DNA of 33,554 nt from Flavobacteriales bacterium (lineage in GTDB: Bacteria > Bacteroidota > Bacteroidia > Flavobacteriales_D > Crocinitomicaceae): assembly GCA_015665275.1 (NCBI GenBank), contig JADFAL010000086.1, forward strand, positions 1 to 33,554. Reading direction: 5' to 3'. The position numbers and the translations under genes are program-made. The notes beneath the pieces are model-generated. The model saw nothing but the letters and a program-made list of their open reading frames with translations, was not told where the DNA came from and did no database searches. Positions 27,611 through 33,554 of the stretch are shown here, one piece after another (positions within the stretch are counted from its first letter, which is position 1; each line of letters begins with the position of its first letter).

Positions 27611-27640
27611 AAGTCCCGGTAATTTTGCCGGGACTTTTTT
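27611..27640 (+). terminator. Rho-independent terminator after the PorE paralogue
   Basis: AAGTCCCGG (27611-27619) and CCGGGACTT (27628-27636) form a 9-bp stem with loop TAATTTTG, followed by a T run to 27640. It closes the E2-PorE-paralogue direction and separates it from the exonuclease gene. Confidence 0.92.
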
Positions 27641-27669
27641 GTTCCCCCTCTTCCCTATCGCTATATTTA
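27638..27669 (+). promoter_or_regulatory. Predicted promoter of the exonuclease gene (TTTG-N20-TATATTTA)
   Basis: TTTG at 27638-27641 is the end of the terminator T tract. After 20 nt comes TATATTTA (27662-27669), one mismatch from TAnnTTTG. The box ends 4 nt before the ATG at 27674, so the transcript should be leaderless. Confidence 0.5.
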
Positions 27670-27673
27670 GCAT

Positions 27674-28510
27674 ATGAATATCAAGCTGCAAAAATCGTTG
27701 GCCATATTCGATCTAGAAGCAACGGGACTAAACGTAACGCATGATCGAATTGTAGAGATCGCTATTGTGAAAATAGCGCCCGACGGAACTACCTCCAATT
27801 TCACCAAAAGGGTGAATCCTGAAATTCCTATCCCTGAAGAAGTAAGCCTTATTCATGGGATATATCAGGATGATATTGAGGATGCTCCCACTTTCAAAGA
27901 AATTTTACCAGAATTGGAAGCATTCCTTGAGGATTGTGATTTTGGAGGATACAATTCAAATAAGTTCGATTTACCAATGCTGGCTGAAGAACTACTTCGT
28001 GCAGAGAGCGATTTCGATCTATCCACGCGAAAGCATATCGATGTTCAGAACATCTTCCATAAGATGGAGCAACGAACACTGGTCGCAGCATATAAGTTCT
28101 ATTGTCAGAAGGACTTGAATAATGCACACAACGCTCTTGCGGATGCTCAAGCGACTTGGGAAGTTTTAGACGCCCAAATATCTCGCTATGAAGAATTGTC
28201 TGATGATGTAGCATTTCTAGCTGATTTCTCGCGCCATAACAACATGGATAAAGCGGATTTCGCTGGAAGACTTGCATACAATAAAAAAGGGGACGTGGTC
28301 TATAACTTTGGTAAACACAAGAACAAGACGATTGCCGATGTGCACAAAATAGAACCGGGATATTATGGCTGGATGCTGGATGCAGACTTTCCCTTGTACA
28401 CCAAACAACGACTGAGAAAGGAAATGGAGCGAATCAAACAAGAGAATATGCCTCCACAGAAGAGTTATGACGACAAACTGAGTGCACTAAAAGATAAGTT
28501 CAAGAAATGA
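27674..28510 (+). CDS. DnaQ-like 3'-5' exonuclease with ExoX-type C-terminal domain
   Basis: A 278-residue DEDDh-family exonuclease. The Exo motifs are FDLEATGL (Asp13, Glu15), NSNKFDLPML (Asp99) and HNALADA (His152, Asp157), giving all metal ligands and the catalytic His. The C-terminal region, with VVYNFGKHKNKTIADVHKIEPGYYGWML (about 208-235), matches the small ExoX-like C-terminal domain. This supports a stand-alone repair or nucleic-acid-turnover nuclease rather than the polymerase III epsilon subunit. A Lys-rich tail ends the protein. Its TGA overlaps the ATG of the next gene (ATGA), so the two are translationally coupled although their activities are unrelated on present knowledge. Confidence 0.9.
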   Translation: MNIKLQKSLAIFDLEATGLNVTHDRIVEIAIVKIAPDGTTSNFTKRVNPEIPIPEEVSLIHGIYQDDIEDAPTFKEILPELEAFLEDCDFGGYNSNKFDLPMLAEELLRAESDFDLSTRKHIDVQNIFHKMEQRTLVAAYKFYCQKDLNNAHNALADAQATWEVLDAQISRYEELSDDVAFLADFSRHNNMDKADFAGRLAYNKKGDVVYNFGKHKNKTIADVHKIEPGYYGWMLDADFPLYTKQRLRKEMERIKQENMPPQKSYDDKLSALKDKFKK

Positions 28511-29118
28511 AAATCATTTGTATAGGTAGAAATTACGCGGATCACGCCAAAGAAATGTCATCTGCTATCCCTGAATCGCCAATGTTCTTTATGAAGCCAG
28601 ATGTGGCGCTCTTGAAGGCTGGAAACGACTTCTACTACCCGGGATTCTCAAAAGACGTACACTTTGAATGTGAGATTGTAGTAAAGATAGCAAAGGCTGG
28701 AAAAAGCATTAATCGTGAATTTGCCCACAAATACTACGATTCCATTGGTTTGGGAATTGATTTTACCGCACGAGATTTACAAAAAAAATGCAAGGAGAAA
28801 GGACACCCGTGGGAAGTAGCTAAAGCGTTTGAACACAGCGCTCCCATTTCAGCGACGTTTATTCCAAAGGAGAACCTTGATCTTTCCAATATTCAATTTC
28901 GTTTGGAGCAGAATGGAAATGTAGTACAGGATGGAAATTCTTCTGACATGATCTTCGATATTGATACCTTAATTGCTCATGTATCACAATACTTCACGCT
29001 TAAAACAGGAGATTTAATTTACACTGGAACTCCGGCAGGTGTTGGTCCCATTGCAATTGGAGATACGTTGAAAGGGTTTATTGGCGATCGAGAAATGCTG
29101 TCTGTTCGCGTTAAGTGA
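28507..29118 (+). CDS. Fumarylacetoacetate hydrolase (FAH) family protein
   Basis: A compact 203-residue FAH-fold enzyme, the short form resembling YcgM and FAHD1. MKIICIGRNYADHAKEM is the usual start. The Mg2+ ligands are in HFECEIVVKI (two Glu) and GIDFTARDLQ (Asp). The family signatures FMKPDVAL, KAFEHSAPI and GDLIYTGTPAGVGPI are present. Relatives hydrolyse acylpyruvates or decarboxylate oxaloacetate; the exact substrate is unknown here. Translationally coupled to the exonuclease gene by a 4-bp overlap. No terminator hairpin with a T tract follows; the region to the next, convergent gene holds the inverted repeat described separately. Confidence 0.92.
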   Translation: MKIICIGRNYADHAKEMSSAIPESPMFFMKPDVALLKAGNDFYYPGFSKDVHFECEIVVKIAKAGKSINREFAHKYYDSIGLGIDFTARDLQKKCKEKGHPWEVAKAFEHSAPISATFIPKENLDLSNIQFRLEQNGNVVQDGNSSDMIFDIDTLIAHVSQYFTLKTGDLIYTGTPAGVGPIAIGDTLKGFIGDREMLSVRVK

Positions 29119-29147
29119 TATGTTTTTGCTACAATTAACGATGACTA

Positions 29148-29292
29148 AGGCTCTCGAAGTTGGAGTTACCGTGAGAAGCACGAATTCGTGAATTTGTATC
29201 CCGTATCCCGAACATCGCGCAGAGCCAAGATGTCAATTTTGAATAAAAATAGTTGCACTTCGAGAGCCTCAGTGCACCGCGGAGAGCCTCAG
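29148..29292. repeat. Long inverted repeat with internal palindrome and direct repeats
   Basis: AGGCTCTCGAAGT (29148-29160) and ACTTCGAGAGCCT (29257-29269) are perfect reverse complements, 96 bp apart. Inside is the 12-bp palindrome CACGAATTCGTG (29179-29190). GAGAGCCTCAG occurs twice in direct orientation (29263-29273 and 29282-29292). The 195-bp gap 29119-29313 between two convergent genes holds no supported ORF. It may be an eroded miniature mobile element or a large RNA hairpin. Confidence 0.55.
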
Positions 29293-29313
29293 AACACTAA
29301 GAAACACCACATT

Positions 29314-30711
29314 CTATTTCCCGCTTCCTTTAAAAATAATCAGGATCGTGTAGAGCATGATCTTCAAGTCCAGTGAGAAGCTTCTATTCTTCAAGTAAAG
29401 CAGATCAAACTTCATGCGATCTAGCATTTGATCTACGTTCTCTGCGTAGCCGTACTTCACCTGTCCCCAAGAAGTAATTCCCGGGCGAACCTTAGTCAGT
29501 TCAATATACTGCGGCTCTACTTCCATGATTTTGTCAATGTAGAATTGTCTTTCAGGACGTGGCCCTACCAAAGACATATCTCCTACCAAAACGTTATAGA
29601 ACTGAGGGAATTCGTCCAAGCGCGTCTTACGCATAAATCGCCCAATCTTTGTAATTCTTGGATCGTTTGATGAAGAAAGTTGTGGCCCGCTTTGCTCGGC
29701 ATTGATAACCATTGTTCGGAACTTAATAATCTTGAAAGGACGTCCCTTCTTCCCTATTCGTTCCTGACGGAAGAACACAGGACCTGGAGAGGATGTTTTT
29801 ACCAAGATCGCAAGAACAATAAACAAGGGAATGCATAGCACCAAAGCAATGATCGAGGCAATGACATCAAACACCCGCTTTACAATGCGTTGCCAAACGG
29901 GCATTACTTCGGAATTCACATCAATTAATAAGGCCCCGAAGATGTTGCTCATCTCGACCGTTCCGGAGAGAATATCGTACATGTCAGGCAATACACGAAT
30001 ACGCATATCTCTTCTTGCTTCCAATCTCGAAATGATGGATTTAATCTTGTCGTGCTCTGTACTTTCAAGGGCAATAATAACTTCTTCGATTTCAAATTCT
30101 TCTAGAATCGATTCTACGTTATCAATGTGTCCAAGGTATTTCAGCTCACTTTCCAATTCTCTATCAACACCATTGATATTGATGAATCCCACGAATTTAT
30201 GTCCGATTCCCTTCGGCAATTCTTGAATCTCCTTGTAAATACCAACGGCCTTGTCGCTTCCTCCGATGATCAGGGTATTGAAACCGTCTTTTCTGGAGTG
30301 AATGCGCTTCACGATGATACTTACCAAGGTAAATCGCGGAATTAACGATACAGAGAACTGCAACGCGAACAGAACGAACAAGGATTTGTAATATTGCTGG
30401 TAGCCGCTGATTTCATCGTCAATCAACAAAAGAAAGAAGAGAACGACCACTCCCAACAAGGTTCCAACAAAGGTATGATTGATGATTTTTAATCGGTGCA
30501 AACGGCGAACATCCGCATAGGTTCCTTGCATGGTATAAATGCAAATCCATACGAGCGGAACCAATCCGATTCCTAGGTAAAATGCCTCGCTAGGCGCAAA
30601 TACTTCTCCTTCAATTCCAGTCTTTCGGTAATAATAGAACAGTCCCCACCCTACACCGGAAGCAATCCAGTCAAGAAGGATAAGGAGAGATGTCAGGAAT
30701 CGTGCGTTCAT
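29314..30711 (-). CDS. Exopolysaccharide polyprenyl glycosylphosphotransferase (WcaJ-type sugar transferase)
   Basis: A 465-residue membrane enzyme that transfers a sugar-1-phosphate from a nucleotide sugar to undecaprenyl phosphate, the first step of surface-polysaccharide repeat assembly. Four N-terminal membrane segments (about 5-145) include GTYADVRRLHRLKIINH. A CoA-binding-like Rossmann region is next (FNTLIIGGSDKA). The catalytic domain (about 275-465) has KRVFDVIASIIALVL, SPGPVFFRQERIGKKGRPF, KFRTM, RKTRLDEFPQFYNVL, GDMSLVGPRPE and VRPGITSWGQV. All expected residues are present, including DE in the RLDEFPQ loop. It directly follows the lipoprotein gene (TAA immediately before ATG), in an operon with the dehydrogenase upstream. 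Confidence 0.93.
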   Translation of the reverse strand: MNARFLTSLLILLDWIASGVGWGLFYYYRKTGIEGEVFAPSEAFYLGIGLVPLVWICIYTMQGTYADVRRLHRLKIINHTFVGTLLGVVVLFFLLLIDDEISGYQQYYKSLFVLFALQFSVSLIPRFTLVSIIVKRIHSRKDGFNTLIIGGSDKAVGIYKEIQELPKGIGHKFVGFININGVDRELESELKYLGHIDNVESILEEFEIEEVIIALESTEHDKIKSIISRLEARRDMRIRVLPDMYDILSGTVEMSNIFGALLIDVNSEVMPVWQRIVKRVFDVIASIIALVLCIPLFIVLAILVKTSSPGPVFFRQERIGKKGRPFKIIKFRTMVINAEQSGPQLSSSNDPRITKIGRFMRKTRLDEFPQFYNVLVGDMSLVGPRPERQFYIDKIMEVEPQYIELTKVRPGITSWGQVKYGYAENVDQMLDRMKFDLLYLKNRSFSLDLKIMLYTILIIFKGSGK

Positions 30712-31590
30712 TTAGAAGTGCACCAGTTTCATGTTGTCAATATTGACGTAACCGTTCGTCAAAGAATCGGGCATCAGCGCATCAAAACTCAGATAGTAAC
30801 CGGTTGAACTGGGATACCCAGAAATGATCGTTTTTAAATCTAGATAGATTTTCTTCCATTCTACATCTGCCTCTTGCTGTCCATTCAATTGCACGTTTAC
30901 ATTCCCTGTAGACGAACCTGGCTCTACTGCTACCACTCCTGTAACCAGACTTACCGTGTTGTGATAATCGACCTCCAGATAGACCTCTGCTTGTTGTTTC
31001 GGAATATTCTCCAAAAGAACGCTGTTGGTCGCTTGCCATTGATTTGTTGAAGCGTTCATGTTAACGTGTCCGTAACCGCTACCGTTGATACCAGTAAGTA
31101 CCTGAGGATCAAAATCTACAATCATAGATGCCAGAGACCCTGGTGCCTCTGCGATTCCATAGTTGTTCGGATCATCAAAGTTCCAAAGCGTAATTTGAGT
31201 TTGATCTCTGTATCGCGTTACCGGATTGATTGTCAAAGTTTGACTTTCCACTAATTCTGCATCGATGATATATGGATCAGCAAATGGGTAAATTTTCTTC
31301 GTAGCTGAAATACCATTGTTTCGAATAGTTGGGTAGAGTTTGATTTCGCTATCTCCACTCACCAAAACCGGAATTTTGAACGGCACTTCAAAAACACCAA
31401 TAAGCTTGTTGTCGATGAATACCCAAGCATCCGTGAAGTTGTGCGTGATCACTCCTTCTTCACCGACAACGCCAATAGCGTTGCTTTCCATGGTCCACTC
31501 GGTTACTTCTAGCCAGGATGGCTCTGGATTATTTCTTACACAGCCCGCAAGAACGCTGGCTATAATTGCTAATAATGCTAATTTTTTCAT
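30712..31590 (-). CDS. Lipoprotein of unknown function in a polysaccharide operon
   Basis: A 292-residue predicted lipoprotein: signal MKKLALLAIIASVLAGC with Cys17 as the lipidated residue, followed by RNNPEPSW. The body is beta-rich; a PEGA-like segment (TDAWVFIDNKLIGVFEVPFKIPVL) precedes a galactose-binding or carbohydrate-binding-like second half ending DSLTNGYVNIDNMKLVHF. No enzyme motif is visible. It lies between a Gfo/Idh dehydrogenase (28 bp upstream) and the sugar transferase (contiguous), so a role in surface-polysaccharide or envelope attachment is plausible, but inferred from position only. Confidence 0.82.
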   Translation of the reverse strand: MKKLALLAIIASVLAGCVRNNPEPSWLEVTEWTMESNAIGVVGEEGVITHNFTDAWVFIDNKLIGVFEVPFKIPVLVSGDSEIKLYPTIRNNGISATKKIYPFADPYIIDAELVESQTLTINPVTRYRDQTQITLWNFDDPNNYGIAEAPGSLASMIVDFDPQVLTGINGSGYGHVNMNASTNQWQATNSVLLENIPKQQAEVYLEVDYHNTVSLVTGVVAVEPGSSTGNVNVQLNGQQEADVEWKKIYLDLKTIISGYPSSTGYYLSFDALMPDSLTNGYVNIDNMKLVHF

Positions 31591-31618
31591 AGTAGTGTTT
31601 TTACAACGCTTACTGGTC

Positions 31619-32617
31619 TCAAATATTGTCTACCACAAGGGATCCTGAGGTTTTTATTTTCTCCACAATTTGGTGCGCAATCTCTAATGCCGCCTTACCG
31701 TCTTCAATCGGAACGATAGGTGTGGTATCCGTTTCAATCGCTGTGCAGAACGTATCTAGTTCTTCTTTAATCGCATTTGACTCGGCAATGGTTGGTTTAT
31801 CGAAGCTAATTTTCTTCGAAGGTTTGCCTTCTCCGAGATCCAAAACCATATCAAATGGATCAGGTTCTCCTTCTACATTTTCCATGCGAACCACCTCCAA
31901 TTCCTTCGTAAGAAAGTCAACTGAGATATATGCATCCTTTTGGAAAAAGCGCGATTTACGCATGTTTTTCATGGAAATGCGGCTGGCAGTTAAATTGGCC
32001 ACACATCCGTTGTCAAATTCAATTCGTGCATTGGCAATATCCGGTGTATCACTTACAACAGCTACTCCGGAAGCGGAAATTCGCTTCACTCCAGATTTCA
32101 CTACACTAAGAATCGCGTCTAAATCATGAATCATCAAATCCAAAACTACAGGAACATCTGTTCCTCTCGGATTGAACTGCGCCAATCGATGCGTTTCGAT
32201 GAACATTGGATTATTGATATGCGGCGCAGCAGCTTGAAAGGCAGGATTGAATCGTTCTACATGTCCCACCTGAACTTTCACACCCGCTTCATGCGCTAAA
32301 CTCTCCAACGCTTTTGCCTCCTCTACTGTTTCCGTAACCGGTTTTTCGATAAAAACGTGCTTACTTTTTCGAAGCGCTTTTGATGCACAATCGAAATGTG
32401 AAATGGTTGGAGTAACAATGTCGATGCAATCTACGGCATCCAGAAGTTCGTCCATATCTTCGAAACGTGTCACGCCAAATTGCTCAATGGCGCTGGCTGC
32501 GTTGCTGTCATCTGGATCGTAGAAACCTACAAACTCGTAGCGTTCATTCAACTCTAGTAGCAATCGAATGTGAATTTTACCGAGGTGACCAGCACCGAGA
32601 ACTCCAATTTTCAACAT
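31619..32617 (-). CDS. Gfo/Idh/MocA family NAD(P)-dependent oxidoreductase
   Basis: A 332-residue dehydrogenase. The N-terminal Rossmann fold starts MLKIGVLGAGHLGKIH (GAGHLG at 8-13). The family EKP motif is HVFIEKPVTET, with the catalytic-type Lys. The second domain has VGHVERFNPAFQAA, DLMIHDLDAILSV and ANLTASRIS, typical of sugar-processing members such as UDP-GlcNAc or inositol dehydrogenases. VLDLMIHDLD supplies the usual active-site Asp-His. The substrate is unknown, but operon order (dehydrogenase, lipoprotein, sugar transferase) suggests a nucleotide-sugar step. A TACTTTTG box lies 49 nt upstream of the ATG. Confidence 0.9.
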   Translation of the reverse strand: MLKIGVLGAGHLGKIHIRLLLELNERYEFVGFYDPDDSNAASAIEQFGVTRFEDMDELLDAVDCIDIVTPTISHFDCASKALRKSKHVFIEKPVTETVEEAKALESLAHEAGVKVQVGHVERFNPAFQAAAPHINNPMFIETHRLAQFNPRGTDVPVVLDLMIHDLDAILSVVKSGVKRISASGVAVVSDTPDIANARIEFDNGCVANLTASRISMKNMRKSRFFQKDAYISVDFLTKELEVVRMENVEGEPDPFDMVLDLGEGKPSKKISFDKPTIAESNAIKEELDTFCTAIETDTTPIVPIEDGKAALEIAHQIVEKIKTSGSLVVDNI

Positions 32618-32666
32618 AGATATTTATTCTAATTGCCCGCATTTTAAGAATCCTTGCAGAGCGCTG

Positions 32667-32674
32667 CAAAAGTA
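32667..32674 (-). promoter_or_regulatory. Predicted promoter of the Gfo/Idh operon (-7 box TACTTTTG)
   Basis: The minus-strand TACTTTTG is a full TAnnTTTG match, 49 nt before the ATG at 32617. No TTG is found at the -33 spacing. It is the only such box in the gap after the DinB-like gene. Confidence 0.45.
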
Positions 32675-32725
32675 GTGAGAATCTAGGAAAGAGTAGTGAT
32701 TTTTCGGCCGGAATCCAGCGAACTT

Positions 32726-33223
32726 TTACACATCTAAATAGTAATTACCGTAGTAATCCAAATCTACATTTTGGAACATTTTCGTGAGTAAGCTTATTTG
32801 TCCGGTATGATAGGAGAAATGTTCAATTACATGAACAATTGCCGAAACCCCTGTTGTTTCGAAGCCCTGAATGACCAAATTCTGTTCTAACTGCTCTTCA
32901 GAAAGTGATTTCAGCGCTGCAGCCATTTTAACTTCTACAGCTTTCATTTTTTTTAGTAAATCGTCTTTGCTAACTGTTATTTCAGGAACAAACTCTGCAT
33001 CTCTGTTGCGTTGATACGCATTCCCCAAAACTCCTTGATACACCCATTGTTGCGCATTTCCCAGTAGATGCTTGATCAAACAACCAATGGAAACCATGTT
33101 TTCGTTGGGCGCTGACCATAATTGTTCGTCAGTTATCGTGTTCAGACATTTTTCAATTCTGGGATAGGATTCTTGAAATACGCGCTGTTCAAACTCTTGT
33201 CGGATGGTGTTGCTCCAATTCAT
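32726..33223 (-). CDS. DinB-like (DUF1572-type) protein
   Basis: A 165-residue protein of the DinB/YfiT four-helix-bundle superfamily. The metal-site histidines are visible: His52 (CLIKHLLGN), His131 and His135 (HVIEHFSYHTGQI), plus His139. ITDEQLWSAPNENMVSIG is the usual first-loop signature of the DUF1572 branch. Relatives are metal-binding, some acting as thiol (bacillithiol or mycothiol) transferases; the function here is not known. No TAnnTTTG box is seen upstream of the ATG at 33223, and the gene is divergent from tRNA-His. Confidence 0.88.
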   Translation of the reverse strand: MNWSNTIRQEFEQRVFQESYPRIEKCLNTITDEQLWSAPNENMVSIGCLIKHLLGNAQQWVYQGVLGNAYQRNRDAEFVPEITVSKDDLLKKMKAVEVKMAAALKSLSEEQLEQNLVIQGFETTGVSAIVHVIEHFSYHTGQISLLTKMFQNVDLDYYGNYYLDV

Positions 33224-33265
33224 TTGTGAAATTTGTAATTCGAATTGAAATTAAAAATTCTTCGG

Positions 33266-33299
33266 TTGTTTCCCATTTTTGAAGAATTAATTATATTTG
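33266..33299 (+). promoter_or_regulatory. Predicted promoter of tRNA-His (TTG-N23-TATATTTG)
   Basis: TTG (33266-33268) and TATATTTG (33292-33299, a full -7 match) lie 23 nt apart. The start site expected near 33306 would leave a precursor leader of about 57 nt before the tRNA. Confidence 0.55.
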
Positions 33300-33362
33300 C
33301 CCTCGCCTTAGCAAAGCCATTCGGCTAAAAAAAGGCTTCACAACTGGTTAGGTTGTTTTTAT

Positions 33363-33437
33363 GGTGGTTGTAGCTCAGTTGGTTAGAGCATCGGTTTGTG
33401 GTACCGAGGGTCGTGGGTTCGAGCCCCATCTTCCACC
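33363..33437 (+). tRNA. tRNA-His (anticodon GTG)
   Basis: A complete cloverleaf with the extra 5' G (G-1 at 33363) opposite C73 (33437), the identity feature of tRNA-His. D arm GCTC/GAGC with TAGCTCAGTTGGTTAGAGCA; anticodon stem TCGGT/ACCGA with loop TTGTGGT (anticodon GTG); T arm GTGGG-TTCGAGC-CCCAT. The acceptor stem GTGGTTG/CTTCCAC contains two adjacent T-T mismatches (5-68 and 6-67). The complete CCA is not encoded, as usual in this phylum. Confidence 0.95.
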
Positions 33438-33440
33438 CAG

Positions 33441-33472
33441 AGAGTCAATTCGAAAGAGTTGACTCTTTTTTT
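33441..33472 (+). terminator. Rho-independent terminator after tRNA-His
   Basis: AGAGTCAA (33441-33448) pairs with TTGACTCT (33459-33466), 10-nt loop, then a run of seven T's (33466-33472). Confidence 0.88.
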
Positions 33473-33491
33473 ATGTTTAGAAATCTCACTT

Positions 33492-33543
33492 CCTGAGGGG
33501 CATGCCAAGGCTATTCGATCTCAGGTTCGAGCCCTATCTCCAC
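33492..33543 (+). repeat. Degenerate copy of the tRNA-His 3' end with a small hairpin
   Basis: GGTTCGAGCCCTATCTCCAC (33524-33543) repeats the T-arm and acceptor end of tRNA-His (33416-33436) with one substitution and one deleted base. Just before it, CCTGAG (33492-33497) and CTCAGG (33520-33525) can pair. It could be a tRNA pseudogene fragment or an attachment-site remnant. The window ends 11 bases later, so its extent is unknown. Confidence 0.5.
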
Positions 33544-33554
33544 TTTGTTGAACT

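Noticed and set aside
29188-29376. 62-residue open frame over the inverted-repeat gap
   Set aside because: Low-complexity basic translation that runs into the sugar-transferase gene on the other strand; better explained by the repeat structure.
31626-32129. 167-residue open frame antisense to the Gfo/Idh gene
   Set aside because: A shadow of a well-supported gene; Ser-rich with no recognisable domain.

Overview
The window looks like chromosomal DNA of a member of the Bacteroidota, probably Flavobacteriales. Four things point there: repeated TAnnTTTG -7 promoter boxes instead of sigma70-type -10 boxes; A-rich start regions without Shine-Dalgarno sequences; proteins ending in type IX secretion (T9SS) sorting tails; and a PorE-like T9SS outer-membrane protein with a tandem paralogue. 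The species cannot be named from this sequence. Most genes are housekeeping. There is no CRISPR array, recognisable insertion sequence, phage module or plasmid function.

Layout. 1-2031 (minus): cytidine deaminase, a lipoprotein, and the 5' part of pdhA (cut by the window edge). 2147-4426: mtaB with a small CxxC protein, convergent with mnmD; mtaB and mnmD are both tRNA-modification genes. 4564-7594: a secreted protein with a T9SS-like tail, convergent with a CocE-type hydrolase. 7752-10621: dnaB and a periplasmic family with an amidotransferase-like look. 10687-14787: a 1366-residue T9SS-secreted M43 metalloprotease with Ig-like repeats, closed by a strong terminator. 14965-15519: a lone TIR-like protein with a C-terminal membrane anchor, convergent with gyrB (15575-17527). 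17767-19626: an OmpA-domain protein, a TrpG/PabA amidotransferase read from a TTG start, and ridA. 19629-23003: a large GT2 glycosyltransferase fused to a degenerate sugar-transferase module, then a 2-oxo acid dehydrogenase E2. 23021-27586: the PorE-like protein and its paralogue. 27674-29118: an exonuclease and an FAH-family hydrolase, translationally coupled. 29314-32617 (minus): a three-gene surface-polysaccharide operon (Gfo/Idh dehydrogenase, lipoprotein, WcaJ-type sugar transferase). 32726-33554: a DinB-like protein, tRNA-His, a terminator, and a degenerate copy of the tRNA 3' end.

Links between genes. T9SS is the common theme: secreted cargo at 4564 and 10687, and a peptidoglycan-anchored machine component at 23021. 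The two glycosyltransferase loci probably serve surface polysaccharide or the A-LPS to which T9SS cargo is attached; that link is inference. The most unusual points are the orphan membrane-anchored TIR protein; the catalytically gutted sugar-transferase tail of the GT2 protein; the PorE paralogue whose OmpA domain has lost its peptidoglycan-binding Asp; -7 boxes only 4-8 nt from start codons, predicting leaderless mRNAs; and a long inverted repeat between convergent genes at 29148-29292.
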